Below, one piece after another: positions 14,893 through 24,633 of a DNA stretch of 64,000 nt. Numbering within the stretch: position 1 is the first letter of the stretch; each line of letters opens with the position of its first letter. The position numbers and the translations under genes are program-made. Source of the DNA: Streptomyces sp. BA2 (lineage in GTDB: Bacteria; Actinomycetota; Actinomycetes; Streptomycetales; Streptomycetaceae); assembly GCF_009769735.1 (NCBI RefSeq), contig NZ_WSRO01000002.1, positions 4,414,001 to 4,478,000 of the forward strand, given 5' to 3'. The notes under the pieces are model-generated. The model saw only the letters and a program-made list of their open reading frames with translations, did not search any database and was not told the DNA's origin.

Positions 14893-15149
14893 AGTTCGTC
14901 TGGGACGAGTCCCCCTGGCAGGACTACGTCTGGTGGCAGACGCAGGACCGCAGGGTCCTCAAGCGGATCAATACACTCCTCCAGGACATCGCACGCAACG
15001 GCAACGAGGGCATCGGCAAACCCGAGCCTCTGAAGCACGGCTTCCAGGGATACTGGTCCCGCCGCATCACCGATGAGCACCGCCTCATCTACAAGATCGT
15101 CGAGGACGAGATCCGTATCGCCTCCTGCCGGTACCACTACGAACGCTGA
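14889..15149 (+). CDS. yoeB: YoeB-type toxin (ribosome-dependent mRNase)
   Basis: An 86-residue RelE-superfamily toxin starting MKFVWDESPWQDYVWWQTQD. It keeps the catalytic features: E of IGKPEPLKHGFQGYWSRRI, the arginine-rich strand SRRITDEHRLIYKI, and the terminal CRYHYER with the essential His/Tyr. It looks intact, unlike the RelE-type gene at 8287. It is translationally coupled to yefM. Confidence 0.95.
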   Translation: MKFVWDESPWQDYVWWQTQDRRVLKRINTLLQDIARNGNEGIGKPEPLKHGFQGYWSRRITDEHRLIYKIVEDEIRIASCRYHYER

Positions 15150-15462
15150 CCCCACCGCGCGGAGACTGAACCGGCCCCCCTCCCCGGTCGCCTTCGCGAC
15201 ATACTTCCCCGGCTCCGACAGGCCCCGCTGACCGAGTTGTGCCGCTGACACGGCCGACGCCCGACCGGCGACCACGGGATCCTGAATCCGTTCCGGCCCG
15301 CGCAGTGCAAATGCGGCCATTCCCCCTTTGTCCGAAAGGGCCCCGCTCCCCGCGTGGAAACCCGAGAGCACCTTCCGGCGCCTACGTGACGTATCGAAGA
15401 TGACACCGAACGTCATCGGCACACGTACGTCATCGAAGCCGCACAACCGGAGGGGACCCTTC
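15150..15462. other. Intergenic stretch without gene
   Basis: No convincing coding frame. Near its 3' end is an inverted repeat GATGAC-N7-GTCATC (15399-15417), with further ACGTCATCG copies around 15411-15437, upstream of the lipase-like gene; this may be an operator. AACCGGAGGGG at 15445-15455 is the ribosome binding site of that gene. Confidence 0.5.
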
Positions 15463-16716
15463 ATGACCGAGCCCAACGAGCCCACCGACCCCAACGCGCC
15501 CAACGAAGAGCAAATCATCGAGGCCTGGCGGTCCGCCGCCCACATCACCCTCGCGCCGGGCCCGACGGAGGTCTCCGACACCGCCCCCGAGCCGGACCAG
15601 GAGTGGACGCTGCCGGGCGGCAGGGCCTGGGTGTACCTCGCCGACCCCGGGCAGGGGCTCACCAAGCCGGTGATCCTCGCCGACGGCTTCAGTACGGGAC
15701 CGAGCGACCTGGACTTCCTCTACGAGGGCCTGGAGCGGGGCGAGTACGCGCTCATCAGCGAGCTGCGGACGCGCGGCAGGGACGTCGTCATCCTCGGCTT
15801 CGACGAGCGCAGCGCCTCGATCCTGGACAACGCCGTGACCGCACGCTCGGCGATCCTGGAGGCGATCGCGCGGCGCGCCGGCGCACATCCGCTGACCGTC
15901 GGCGGGTTCAGCATGGGCGGACTGGTCACACGGTACGCGCTCGCCAAGATGGAGAGCGAGAGCATCGACCACGAGACCGCCCTGTACCTCTCCTACGACA
16001 GCCCGCACCGCGGCGCCTGGATCCCGATCGCGCTGCAGTCGTTCGCGCACTACATCCGGCGGCTCAACGCGGCCTTCTCGAACCAGATGAACAGCCCGGC
16101 CGCGCGCCAGCTCCTGTGGCAGCACATCTCCGAGTGGGACGACACCCCCGAGACCGACAAGGAGCGCATCGAGTTCATCGCCGAGCTGGAGCGGGTCGGC
16201 GGCTGGCCGAGGCGCCCGCGGAAGATCGGCGTGGCGAACGGCGTGCGCACGGGCGTGGCCAACGGCATCGACCCGGGCGAGCGGGCGTTCCGCGGCAAGG
16301 GCCTGGCCATCACGGGCACCCACCTCTACACGCAGCCCGCGGGCGAGGAGAAGCTCGTCGCGCAGCTGCGGGTCGTGACCCTGCGCAAGCCGCAGATCCA
16401 CACCTCGGGCATGCCCGAGATCGACGGCGCGCCCGGCGGCACCCTGGAGGGCTTCGGCATCCTCGCCGACGAGCTGAACAAGATCCCCGCGATCATCGGC
16501 CTCGGCTCGGAGGCCGAGATCCGCGAGCACTGCTTCGTCCCCTCCGTCAGCGCGGTGGCCCTGCGCGACATCGACACCCACGAGAAGCTGTACGAGCCGT
16601 TCCCGGAGCAGTCCGAGGACAGCGAACTGGACGATTACCTCTGCGCCACCCACAACGAGGGCCACACCCTGATCACGGAAGAACTCTGCACCTGGCTCCT
16701 GGAGCGGCTGCCGTAG
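15463..16716 (+). CDS. Alpha/beta-hydrolase (lipase/esterase-like), cytoplasmic
   Basis: A 417-residue protein with the nucleophile elbow GGFSMGGLVTRYAL (Ser near residue 149) and SYDSPHRGAWIPIALQ, which resembles the region after the elbow in esterases and lipases. DGFSTGPSDLDFLYEGLERG may form the oxyanion region, and a late HNEGHTLI could supply the catalytic His. No signal peptide is seen, so it probably acts inside the cell. The substrate is unknown. A strong RBS supports the start. Confidence 0.8.
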   Translation: MTEPNEPTDPNAPNEEQIIEAWRSAAHITLAPGPTEVSDTAPEPDQEWTLPGGRAWVYLADPGQGLTKPVILADGFSTGPSDLDFLYEGLERGEYALISELRTRGRDVVILGFDERSASILDNAVTARSAILEAIARRAGAHPLTVGGFSMGGLVTRYALAKMESESIDHETALYLSYDSPHRGAWIPIALQSFAHYIRRLNAAFSNQMNSPAARQLLWQHISEWDDTPETDKERIEFIAELERVGGWPRRPRKIGVANGVRTGVANGIDPGERAFRGKGLAITGTHLYTQPAGEEKLVAQLRVVTLRKPQIHTSGMPEIDGAPGGTLEGFGILADELNKIPAIIGLGSEAEIREHCFVPSVSAVALRDIDTHEKLYEPFPEQSEDSELDDYLCATHNEGHTLITEELCTWLLERLP

Positions 16717-16718
16717 CC

Positions 16719-19700
16719 CTACAGCCAGCGGGTCCGCCGTGACACGGCCCGCGCCCTGCGGCACCACGCCTCGTCGATCTCGGGCAGCTCGCCCCACGCC
16801 CACGGTTCGGCGGGGCTGCCGTCGGTCTCCAGGCCGTACGGCAGCCTGGGCGACCAGGCGGGGGCGGCGGGGTGCCGTGCCGCGCGCGCCTCCAGAAGCG
16901 TGGCCGCCTCCGGCAGGCCCGCCGCGCGCAACGCCTGGAGCAGGGCGTTCGTGCCCTCGGCGCTGCTGACCGCGACCTCGGGGACGGTGTCGCGGGCCAG
17001 ACGCGCCGCGGCGGTACGCTCCTCCGCCTTGACCAAATCGCCGAGCAACAGGGCCAGTTCGTACGGGCCCCGGGAGCTGTCGCGCGCGATGAGGCCGTCG
17101 ATGACGCGCTCGGCCCACGCGTCCTGACCGACCTCCCGCAGCCGCCGCACCAGCCTCAGATCGCCGCCCCGCTCGACACAGCGACGGGCGAGGCGCTCCA
17201 CAAGGTCGTGCCGCCCCATGTCCCGCAGCTCGCGCAGCAGGAAGCCCACGCCCGTGTCGCCGGCGTCGACCTCCGCAACGGCCCGCTCGGCGATCTCCGG
17301 GACCGCCCCGCCCCTGCCGAGCGCGGCCAGCTCGCCGAGGAAGTACACGGCGTGCTCGGGATCGGTGAGCTCGGTGCCCTCTTCCAGGGCCCGGTCGGCG
17401 AGGCGCGCGGCGGCCTCCGTCTCGCCCAGCTCCTTCAGCGACCACAGGAGGAGGACCACGCCGGGCAGTTGTCCGGCCTCTCCGTCCCGCACCGCCTCAG
17501 CGACGAAGGGCTCCGCCAGGGCGCCCGCCGCGCCGGTGGCACGCAGCCCGTCCAGCATGAACGCGACGTCCTCCAGGACACTCAAGTCCACGTTCCCCAC
17601 GGCCCGTTCGGCCAGATGGCGTGCGGGCTCCGTCATCCCTTCGTACGCGCGCAGCTCCTCAAGGACGCACCCGACGGACTCCGCGTCGCTCACATCGGCG
17701 GCGGCGACGATGCGTCCGGCGAGGAGACGCGCCGCTGCGGGCTCGCCCGCCTCGTCCAGCCGTTCCAGCACGACCAGGGCGCTGTCCTGGTCGCTCACGT
17801 CGACGCGCCGAGCCGCCTCGTGCGCCACGGCGGCGAGGTCGGCGCCCCGGTCCCCGGCGGCGCGCAGCGCCCCGAGGAGTTCGGCGGCGAGCCCCGCGCA
17901 CGTGAGGTCGGCGCCGGGAAGGAGCCGGTCGGCGAGGCGGACGGCCGCGTCCGTGTGCCCCCGGAACCGCAGGCGGTACAACAGCCGTGCGGCAAGGGGC
18001 GGTTCGGGCAGCCGCATGCGCGCCACCGGGTCACGGGCGAGGAGCACCCCCTCGTGCCCGATCTGCTCCAGATCGGACAGGAGGGCGGTGACGTCCCGCG
18101 GGTCGGTGATGTCCACGCGCTCCACGGCCCTCCGCACGATGCGGGCCTCGGCCTCCGGCCATGAGCCGTGCAGGCTCCACAGGAAGAGGCGGGTGCTGTC
18201 ACGGCTCACGAGCCCCGCGTGGTCGGCGATCCAGCCCATCACGTCCTCGCCCCGCCAGGTCTCCCGGGGCAGCGCGAACATCAGGCTCTGCAGCACGTGC
18301 GGGTGGCCCGCGGCGATCGCCCTGCGCAGCAGCCGCACCTCCTGCTTCCTGAAGTTGCGCCAGTGGGCCTCGTGCGCCGCCGCGAACAGCAGGTGCGCGT
18401 CCGTCGTGTGCTCCTCAAGTGCCCGCCACAGCGCGGGAGTCGGCTCCGGGAGCGCCCCCTCGGCCCGCAGCGCCTGCTCCAGGTAGTCGGCCGGTTCGTA
18501 CGCCGCCTCGCCGCCCGCGGTCGCCCGCACGGCGACCAGCGCGGTCAGCGTGGAGCGGATGTCCGTACGGCGGCCGTCCGGACGCGCTCCGGAGGTGAGG
18601 GAGCGCAGCGCGACGTCCGCCCAGTGGGGGTCGGCGGGCCGGTGCCGGGCGTCGAGCGCGGCGTCGGCGGCCTGGGCGAGGAGCGCGCCGGGCACCGGGG
18701 CGTAGTGGCGCAGGCCGCGTGCCGCGAGGGCCGTGCTGATGAGCGCGTGTTCCACGTGGCTGAAGTGGGCGCCGGGCCCCGCGCGGTAGGCCTCCCGCAG
18801 CTCGGGACCGCCGCTGAGGTGCTGCACGACCAGGCCGTCGCGCGCGCCCGCGTTCAGCGAGTCGGCCATCCGCTGGTCCCCGCTGGAGTCGGCGAGCTCC
18901 CGCCAGCGCACGCGGTCCGGGCCCGAAAGCCGGTCGGGCACCGCCACTCTGCGTGTGGCGGGCGATTCGAGCAGCGCCCGCACGCGGCTGTGCGGGTCGG
19001 CCACCGTGCCGGGCCTGGCCAGGAGCTCCTGGTAGGGCTCGGTCCACATGGTCCCGACGGCCACGACGCCCGGCCGTGCGAGCAGCAGCAGCCGCAGCAG
19101 GTCCGCAGCCTCCTCGGCGCCGGGTCCGCCGTGGAAGAAGCGCTGCGCCTCGTCGAGCCAGAGGACCGGGCCCGGGCCCAACTCCCGTGCGCGCAGCAGC
19201 TCCAGGAGGCCGACGTGGTTCCGGGGGCGCAGCAGGGGCCGGCCGGGCGCGAGGGTGCGCAGCGCCTCGTACAGGGATCTGGTCTTCCCGGTGGAGGACC
19301 CGCCGGTCGCGAGGGCCAGGACGGAGCGCTCCCCGGCGAACGCGGGCTCCAGGCACCGGCGCAGCTCGTCGTCGTGGCGGCGGCTCAGGTACGGGGTCAG
19401 GAACGGCAGTCCGCCGGGGGCCGGGCCGGGCAGGACGGCTTCGTGCACCTCCAGGAGGGCCGGGTCGACGTCGGCGGTGGCCGGTTCCCGCGGCGGCGCC
19501 GGGGAGACGTCGGCCCTCGGCTGCGGGAGCGAGGCGCCTTCTCGTTCTCGGGGCGAGGCCTGCTCCCACAGCTCCCTCAGGCGGGCGAGACCGGCGCTCT
19601 CGGCTCCCATGGCGCGGGCCAGGGCGTGGACGGTTCGCCACGTGGGCGCCTGGTGGCCGTCGTTGAAGGCCTGGCTGACCGTGGTGCGGCCCAGGCGGAC

Positions 19701-19862
19701 GCCGTTCGCCGCCGCGCGCGCGATGAGCTGGTCCACGGTCCGCCCCGCGCAGTCGCGCCGGTGCCGCAGCTCTTTGCGTAACCGGGCCAGCGCGCTCTCG
19801 GCGGCTCCGCCGCCCGCACCGTCCGCCACCCGCGCCCCCTGTCTCCGTTCGCTGCCGTTCAT
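16719..19862 (-). CDS. HTH + P-loop NTPase + helical-repeat protein (STAND-like)
   Basis: A 1047-residue protein. Residues ~40-100 form an Xre-like HTH (GRTTVSQAFNDGHQAPTWRT VHALARAMG). Walker A GGSSTGKT is at 187-194 and Walker B PVLWLDEAQ at 232-240, giving an AAA/STAND-type NTPase. The C-terminal ~400 residues are at least eight repeats of about 36 residues with the pattern LLxxLRxxGxxxxAxxLAxRAV, an alpha-solenoid like TPR. This sensor-switch layout recalls NLR-like signal or defence proteins, but no effector domain is visible. The start MNGSERRQ was chosen over a longer 1069-residue frame. It is divergent from a 40-residue membrane protein. Confidence 0.8.
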   Translation of the reverse strand: MNGSERRQGARVADGAGGGAAESALARLRKELRHRRDCAGRTVDQLIARAAANGVRLGRTTVSQAFNDGHQAPTWRTVHALARAMGAESAGLARLRELWEQASPREREGASLPQPRADVSPAPPREPATADVDPALLEVHEAVLPGPAPGGLPFLTPYLSRRHDDELRRCLEPAFAGERSVLALATGGSSTGKTRSLYEALRTLAPGRPLLRPRNHVGLLELLRARELGPGPVLWLDEAQRFFHGGPGAEEAADLLRLLLLARPGVVAVGTMWTEPYQELLARPGTVADPHSRVRALLESPATRRVAVPDRLSGPDRVRWRELADSSGDQRMADSLNAGARDGLVVQHLSGGPELREAYRAGPGAHFSHVEHALISTALAARGLRHYAPVPGALLAQAADAALDARHRPADPHWADVALRSLTSGARPDGRRTDIRSTLTALVAVRATAGGEAAYEPADYLEQALRAEGALPEPTPALWRALEEHTTDAHLLFAAAHEAHWRNFRKQEVRLLRRAIAAGHPHVLQSLMFALPRETWRGEDVMGWIADHAGLVSRDSTRLFLWSLHGSWPEAEARIVRRAVERVDITDPRDVTALLSDLEQIGHEGVLLARDPVARMRLPEPPLAARLLYRLRFRGHTDAAVRLADRLLPGADLTCAGLAAELLGALRAAGDRGADLAAVAHEAARRVDVSDQDSALVVLERLDEAGEPAAARLLAGRIVAAADVSDAESVGCVLEELRAYEGMTEPARHLAERAVGNVDLSVLEDVAFMLDGLRATGAAGALAEPFVAEAVRDGEAGQLPGVVLLLWSLKELGETEAAARLADRALEEGTELTDPEHAVYFLGELAALGRGGAVPEIAERAVAEVDAGDTGVGFLLRELRDMGRHDLVERLARRCVERGGDLRLVRRLREVGQDAWAERVIDGLIARDSSRGPYELALLLGDLVKAEERTAAARLARDTVPEVAVSSAEGTNALLQALRAAGLPEAATLLEARAARHPAAPAWSPRLPYGLETDGSPAEPWAWGELPEIDEAWCRRARAVSRRTRWL

Positions 19863-19944
19863 TTTCGTCCAGGCGCACCCCGGTGAACACGGAGTTCGGG
19901 ACAGTCCTCTCGTCCCTGCCGGGCACACTCACCGAGGAGCTTTC

Positions 19945-20067
19945 GTGTCCCCGTCCTCCCAGTCCTCTGCGTCCCGTACCGCCGTTCTCACCGCGCTCTC
20001 GCTGATCGTGGCGATCGTCCTGGATCTGGCGCTGCTCGCCGTCGCGGTCAGGACCCTGCTGGCATAG
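19945..20067 (+). CDS. 40-residue single-helix membrane protein
   Basis: From GTG 19945 the frame reads VSPSSQSSASRTAVLTALSL then IVAIVLDLALLAVAVRTLLA and stops. The second half is one hydrophobic helix. GAGGAG (19934-19939) at 5-nt spacing is a very good ribosome binding site, and a terminator follows at 20084, so this looks like a real small gene. It is divergent from the large NTPase gene, 82 bp apart, and could be functionally tied to it. Function unknown. Confidence 0.65.
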   Translation: MSPSSQSSASRTAVLTALSLIVAIVLDLALLAVAVRTLLA

Positions 20068-20083
20068 GTCACGCGGGAAAACG

Positions 20084-20125
20084 CCGAGGGCGGCACCCCT
20101 TCGTGAGAAGGAGTGCCGCCCTCGG
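20084..20125. terminator. Bidirectional terminator between small membrane protein and groEL
   Basis: CCGAGGGCGGCAC...CTT pairs with AAGG.GTGCCGCCCTCGG: 18 positions with one mismatch. It lies between convergent genes and can serve both. Confidence 0.8.
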
Positions 20126-20157
20126 TACGTACGGGACGTCGATCAACCAGAGGTCGA

Positions 20158-21822
<1,665 letters not shown>

Positions 21823-21942
21823 TCATCAAGAGCTTGGGGGAGGCTTGCTCCGGATCGCGCCAGCGCCCGCGACGGACGGCCTGCAAACCTTGTGGTTCCT
21901 TGCCCCACCCGGCCTGCGGGCCTCACCGACCCGATCCAAGTT

Positions 21943-21969
21943 CTGTCACTCTCACTCGGAGAGTGCTAA
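21943..21969 (-). promoter_or_regulatory. Degenerate second CIRCE element
   Basis: CTGTCACTC-N9-GAGTGCTAA: the right half-site is a perfect CIRCE half and the left matches 6 of 9 positions. It lies 9 bp from the better CIRCE on the groEL side, so two HrcA dimers may bind side by side. Confidence 0.65.
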
Positions 21970-21978
21970 GCCCAATGA

Positions 21979-22005
21979 TTAGCACTCGACCCCTGCGAGT
22001 GCAAG
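21979..22005 (-). promoter_or_regulatory. CIRCE element (HrcA operator) of groEL
   Basis: TTAGCACTC-N9-GAGTGCAAG, 16 of 18 arm positions matching TTAGCACTC-N9-GAGTGCTAA. It is about 195 bp before the groEL start, giving heat-shock control by HrcA. Confidence 0.9.
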
Positions 22006-22079
22006 CGCCTCTCGCGGATCTCCGGCGTACGAGGGGGCGCGCGTCCAGGAGGTGCACGGCGGGCCGGAGCCGAGGACGT

Positions 22080-22119
22080 ACGAGGGGCCCGTACCCCTGT
22101 CGGGATACGGGCCCCTCGT
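22080..22119 (-). terminator. Terminator of cold-shock gene
   Basis: ACGAGGGGCCCGTA (22080-22093) pairs with TACGGGCCCCTCGT (22106-22119), with three further G-C pairs after one mismatch. It is positioned 34 bp after the csp stop on the reverse strand. Confidence 0.8.
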
Positions 22120-22152
22120 CACTCGCTAAGTCGCTGGCCGATCGCGCCGAGA

Positions 22153-22356
22153 TCAGACGGCGAGCTTGACCATGTCCGCCTGCGGACCCTTCTGGCCCTG
22201 CGAGATCTCGAACTCCACTCGCTGACCTTCTTCAAGGGTGCGGTAGCCGTCCATCTGAATCGCGCTGTAGTGGACGAAAACATCCGCACCACCGTCGACC
22301 GCGATGAAGCCGTACCCCTTCTCCGCGTTGAACCACTTGACGGTGCCCTGAGCCAT
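22153..22356 (-). CDS. Cold-shock protein (CspA family)
   Basis: The 67-residue protein [20 protein letters not shown] has RNP1 (KGYGFIAV) and RNP2 (VFVHYSAI). It is a single-stranded nucleic acid binding RNA chaperone of the scoF/cspD type found in multiple copies in Streptomyces. The upstream region is unusually AT-richer and gene-free for about 360 bp, as expected for a long 5' leader. Confidence 0.95.
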   Translation of the reverse strand: MAQGTVKWFNAEKGYGFIAVDGGADVFVHYSAIQMDGYRTLEEGQRVEFEISQGQKGPQADMVKLAV

Positions 22357-22715
22357 GCCTAACTCCCCTATTACTGGCCCTTGCACGGGCCCGCACTTCG
22401 CGGACCCGGGTCAGACCTCACCCCCCCAATGGGTTGTGGAGGCGTGCGCCGGAACGCGTCGACCGCGGCTGAATGTATCTGTCCAACTGCCCTCTGCAAC
22501 AGGTCAATCGGACGAGAATTCTGGGCACGCCTGATCGGTTATATGCGGAGAATTCGCCGGAGTTCAGGGCAAGTCGGGCCAGACAAATGCCACGGGAGGG
22601 GCAAATGGGCAGTGCACTTTGGCTACTTCTTGTCGCCCTCGGGGCGACTTCGTATATGCGCTCGGCACAAACGGGGAAGCTCGCTTCCCAACTGTACCGC
22701 GCTCAACCACATGGA
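22357..22715. other. Gene-free stretch upstream of cold-shock gene
   Basis: About 360 bp with clearly lower GC than its surroundings (for example GAATTC twice near 22516-22555). It probably contains the promoter and leader RNA of the csp gene. A forward frame from the ATG at 22604 (MGSALWLLLVALGATSYMRS) has a good AGGGG upstream but runs antisense through the MoaD-like gene and is not accepted as a gene. Confidence 0.5.
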
Positions 22716-22750
22716 ATTGCCCCCTCCGTTTCTCTCGCGGAGGGGGCAAT
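22716..22750 (-). terminator. Terminator after MoaD-like gene
   Basis: ATTGCCCCCTCCG pairs perfectly with CGGAGGGGGCAAT around a 9-nt loop, 30 bp beyond the stop of the MoaD-like gene. Confidence 0.8.
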
Positions 22751-22780
22751 CAGAATTACGCAGGGTGTTTGTGAAAAGGA

Positions 22781-23056
22781 TCAGCCGCCGGCGACGGCAG
22801 GAATGATCGAGACGCCGGCGCCGTCCGGCGTCGCGGTCTCAAGACCCTGCTCGAAGCGGACGTCGTCGTCGTTCACGTACACGTTCACGAAGCGCCGCAG
22901 CTTGCCCTGGTCGTCCAGGACACGGGCCGCGATGCCGGCGTGCTTGGCCTCGAGGTCGGCGATGACCTCGGAGAGGGTCGCCCCCTCGGCGGCGACCTCG
23001 GCCTTACCGCCGGTGTAGGTGCGAAGGATGGTGGGGATGCGGACGTTGACGCTCAT
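22781..23056 (-). CDS. MoaD/ThiS-family sulfur carrier protein
   Basis: A 91-residue beta-grasp protein beginning MSVNVRIPTILRTYTGGKAE and ending SIIPAVAGG. The C-terminal Gly-Gly is the site adenylated and thiocarboxylated by an E1-like enzyme. Position next to threonine synthase and similarity in layout to CysO of mycobacteria suggest a role in cysteine sulfur transfer, but molybdopterin or another pathway is possible. AAGAGGTGAACCCC upstream provides the ribosome binding site. Confidence 0.88.
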   Translation of the reverse strand: MSVNVRIPTILRTYTGGKAEVAAEGATLSEVIADLEAKHAGIAARVLDDQGKLRRFVNVYVNDDDVRFEQGLETATPDGAGVSIIPAVAGG

Positions 23057-23084
23057 GGGGTTCACCTCTTGATGCGGGGAGGAA

Positions 23085-23118
23085 GCGCCCCTGCAAGGGG
23101 CGCGGGGAACTGCGCGAG
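23085..23118. repeat. Streptomyces dispersed intergenic hairpin element
   Basis: GCGCCCCT-GCA-AGGGGCGC followed by GGGGAACTGCGCGA. This composite (8-bp hairpin plus GGGGAACTGCGCG) is recalled as a very common intergenic sequence of Streptomyces genomes. It lies between thrC and the MoaD-like gene, which are on the same strand. Confidence 0.65.
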
Positions 23119-23166
23119 GACGGACCACGACCGCCCGTCGGCGACGGCGATCAGGCCCTGCGGCGG

Positions 23167-24483
23167 CTAACCGGCGAGACCCGCGGCGCGGAACGCGTCA
23201 AGGCTGGGACGGATCGTGGCTGTCGCCTGAGAGGTCTCGGCAACAGCGTCGAGGGTCTTGAGGCCGTCGCCGGTGTTGAGCACCACCGTGGTCAAGGTGG
23301 GGTCGATGAGGCCCGCCTCGATCAGCTTCTTGGTGACGCCGACCGTCACGCCCCCCGCGGTCTCCGCGAAGATGCCCTCGGTCCGCGCCAGAAGCTTGAT
23401 CGCCTCGACGACCTGCTCGTCGTTCACGTCCTCCACCGCACCGCCCGTGCGACGCGCGATGTCCAGGACGTACGGCCCGTCGGCGGGGTTGCCGATGGCG
23501 AGCGACTTGGCGATGGTGTCCGGCTTCTGCGGGCGTACGACGTCGTGCCCGGCCTTGAAGGCGGTGGACACCGGCGAGCAGCCCTCGGCCTGGGCGCCGA
23601 AGATCTTGTAGGGCTTGTCCTCGACGAGACCCAGCTTGATGAGCTCCTTCAGGCCCTTGTCGATCTTCGTGAGCTGCGAGCCCGACGCGATCGGGATGAC
23701 CAGCTGGTCGGGAAGGACCCACCCCAGCTGCTCGCAGATCTCGTACGCGAGCGTCTTGGAGCCCTCGCCGTAGTACGGCCGCAGGTTCACGTTCACAAAG
23801 CCCCAGCCCTCGCCCAGCGGGTCGCCGATGAGCTCGGAGCAGAAGCGGTTCACGTCGTCGTAGTTGCCCTCGATGCCGACGAGCTCGCCGCCGTAGACCG
23901 CGGCCATGACGACCTTGCCCTGCTCCAGGTCGTGCGGGATGAACACGCAGGAGCGGAAGCCGGCGCGGGCCGCGGCGGCGCCGACGGCTCCGGCGAGGTT
24001 GCCGGTGGAGGAGCAGGACAGGGTGGTGAAGCCGAAGGCGCGCGCCGCCTCGATGGCCTGCGCGACGACGCGGTCCTTGAAGGAGTGCGTGGGGTTGCCG
24101 GAGTCGTCCTTGACGAACAACTTGCCCTGCTCGACGCCGAGTTCACGGGCGAGGTTGTCGGCCTTGACGAGCTTGGTCCAGCCGGGGTTGATGTTCGGCT
24201 TCTCGGCCACATCCGCCGGGACGGGCAGCAGGGGGGCGTAGCGCCAGATGTTGTCGGGGCCGGACTCGATCTGCTTCCGGAGCGCCTCGGGGTCACCGGT
24301 CGGCAGGTCGTACGCGACTTCGAGCGGGCCGAAACAGGCCTGGCAGGCGAAGATCGGGCCCAGCGCGTAGAGCTCGCCGCACTCGCGGCAGGAAAGGCCG
24401 GACGCGGGGCCGAGGTCCACGGAACCCGTGGTGGTGGTGGAGGGGGTGGTGGTGTCGTTCGTTGCGACGGTCTGCGCAGCCAT
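23167..24483 (-). CDS. thrC: Threonine synthase
   Basis: A 438-residue PLP enzyme converting O-phosphohomoserine to threonine in the cytoplasm. An N-terminal Cys cluster (LSCRECGELYALGPIFACQA) is followed by the PLP lysine in NPTHSFKDRVV (about residue 110) and the phosphate loop SSTGNLAGAVGAAAA. Start MAAQTVATND was preferred; an in-frame ATG at 24507 adds 8 residues. The start lies 20 bp after an S-box riboswitch, and AAAGGG at 24494-24499 is a possible Shine-Dalgarno. The MoaD-like gene follows 110 bp downstream on the same strand. Confidence 0.95.
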   Translation of the reverse strand: MAAQTVATNDTTTPSTTTTGSVDLGPASGLSCRECGELYALGPIFACQACFGPLEVAYDLPTGDPEALRKQIESGPDNIWRYAPLLPVPADVAEKPNINPGWTKLVKADNLARELGVEQGKLFVKDDSGNPTHSFKDRVVAQAIEAARAFGFTTLSCSSTGNLAGAVGAAAARAGFRSCVFIPHDLEQGKVVMAAVYGGELVGIEGNYDDVNRFCSELIGDPLGEGWGFVNVNLRPYYGEGSKTLAYEICEQLGWVLPDQLVIPIASGSQLTKIDKGLKELIKLGLVEDKPYKIFGAQAEGCSPVSTAFKAGHDVVRPQKPDTIAKSLAIGNPADGPYVLDIARRTGGAVEDVNDEQVVEAIKLLARTEGIFAETAGGVTVGVTKKLIEAGLIDPTLTTVVLNTGDGLKTLDAVAETSQATATIRPSLDAFRAAGLAG

Positions 24484-24502
24484 GGAGGCGAGGCCCTTTC
24501 TC

Positions 24503-24633
24503 CTCATCTTCCTCGCGGCGCATCTCGCCGCGAGACGGAATTGGCACCTTCCCCACCGAGACCTCGCGAGCGCGGTCGGCGGGATGGTTGCCGGGGCTTC
24601 AACGGGCCGTATCCCTCTGCCCCTCTGGATGAG
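24503..24633 (-). promoter_or_regulatory. SAM-I (S-box) riboswitch upstream of thrC
   Basis: Read on the reverse strand, all S-box landmarks occur in order. P1 5' strand CTCATC (24628-24633); CCAGAGGGGCAGAGGGA with the kink-turn GA pairs; GGCCCGTTGAAGCCCCGGCA and ACC; GGAAGGTGCCAATTCC; a perfect P4 hairpin CTCGCGGCG/CGCCGCGAG; and the P1 3' strand GATGAG (24503-24508). P1 overlaps GAGGAG (24500-24505), so ligand binding could mask a ribosome entry site. No oligo-U terminator follows, pointing to translational control. Confidence 0.9.

Noticed and set aside
22604..23018. Forward frame MGSALWLLLVALGATSYMRS... with a good Shine-Dalgarno
   Set aside because: It runs antisense through the terminator and the well-supported MoaD-like gene, and its distal part is not protein-like. 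It lies in the csp leader region.
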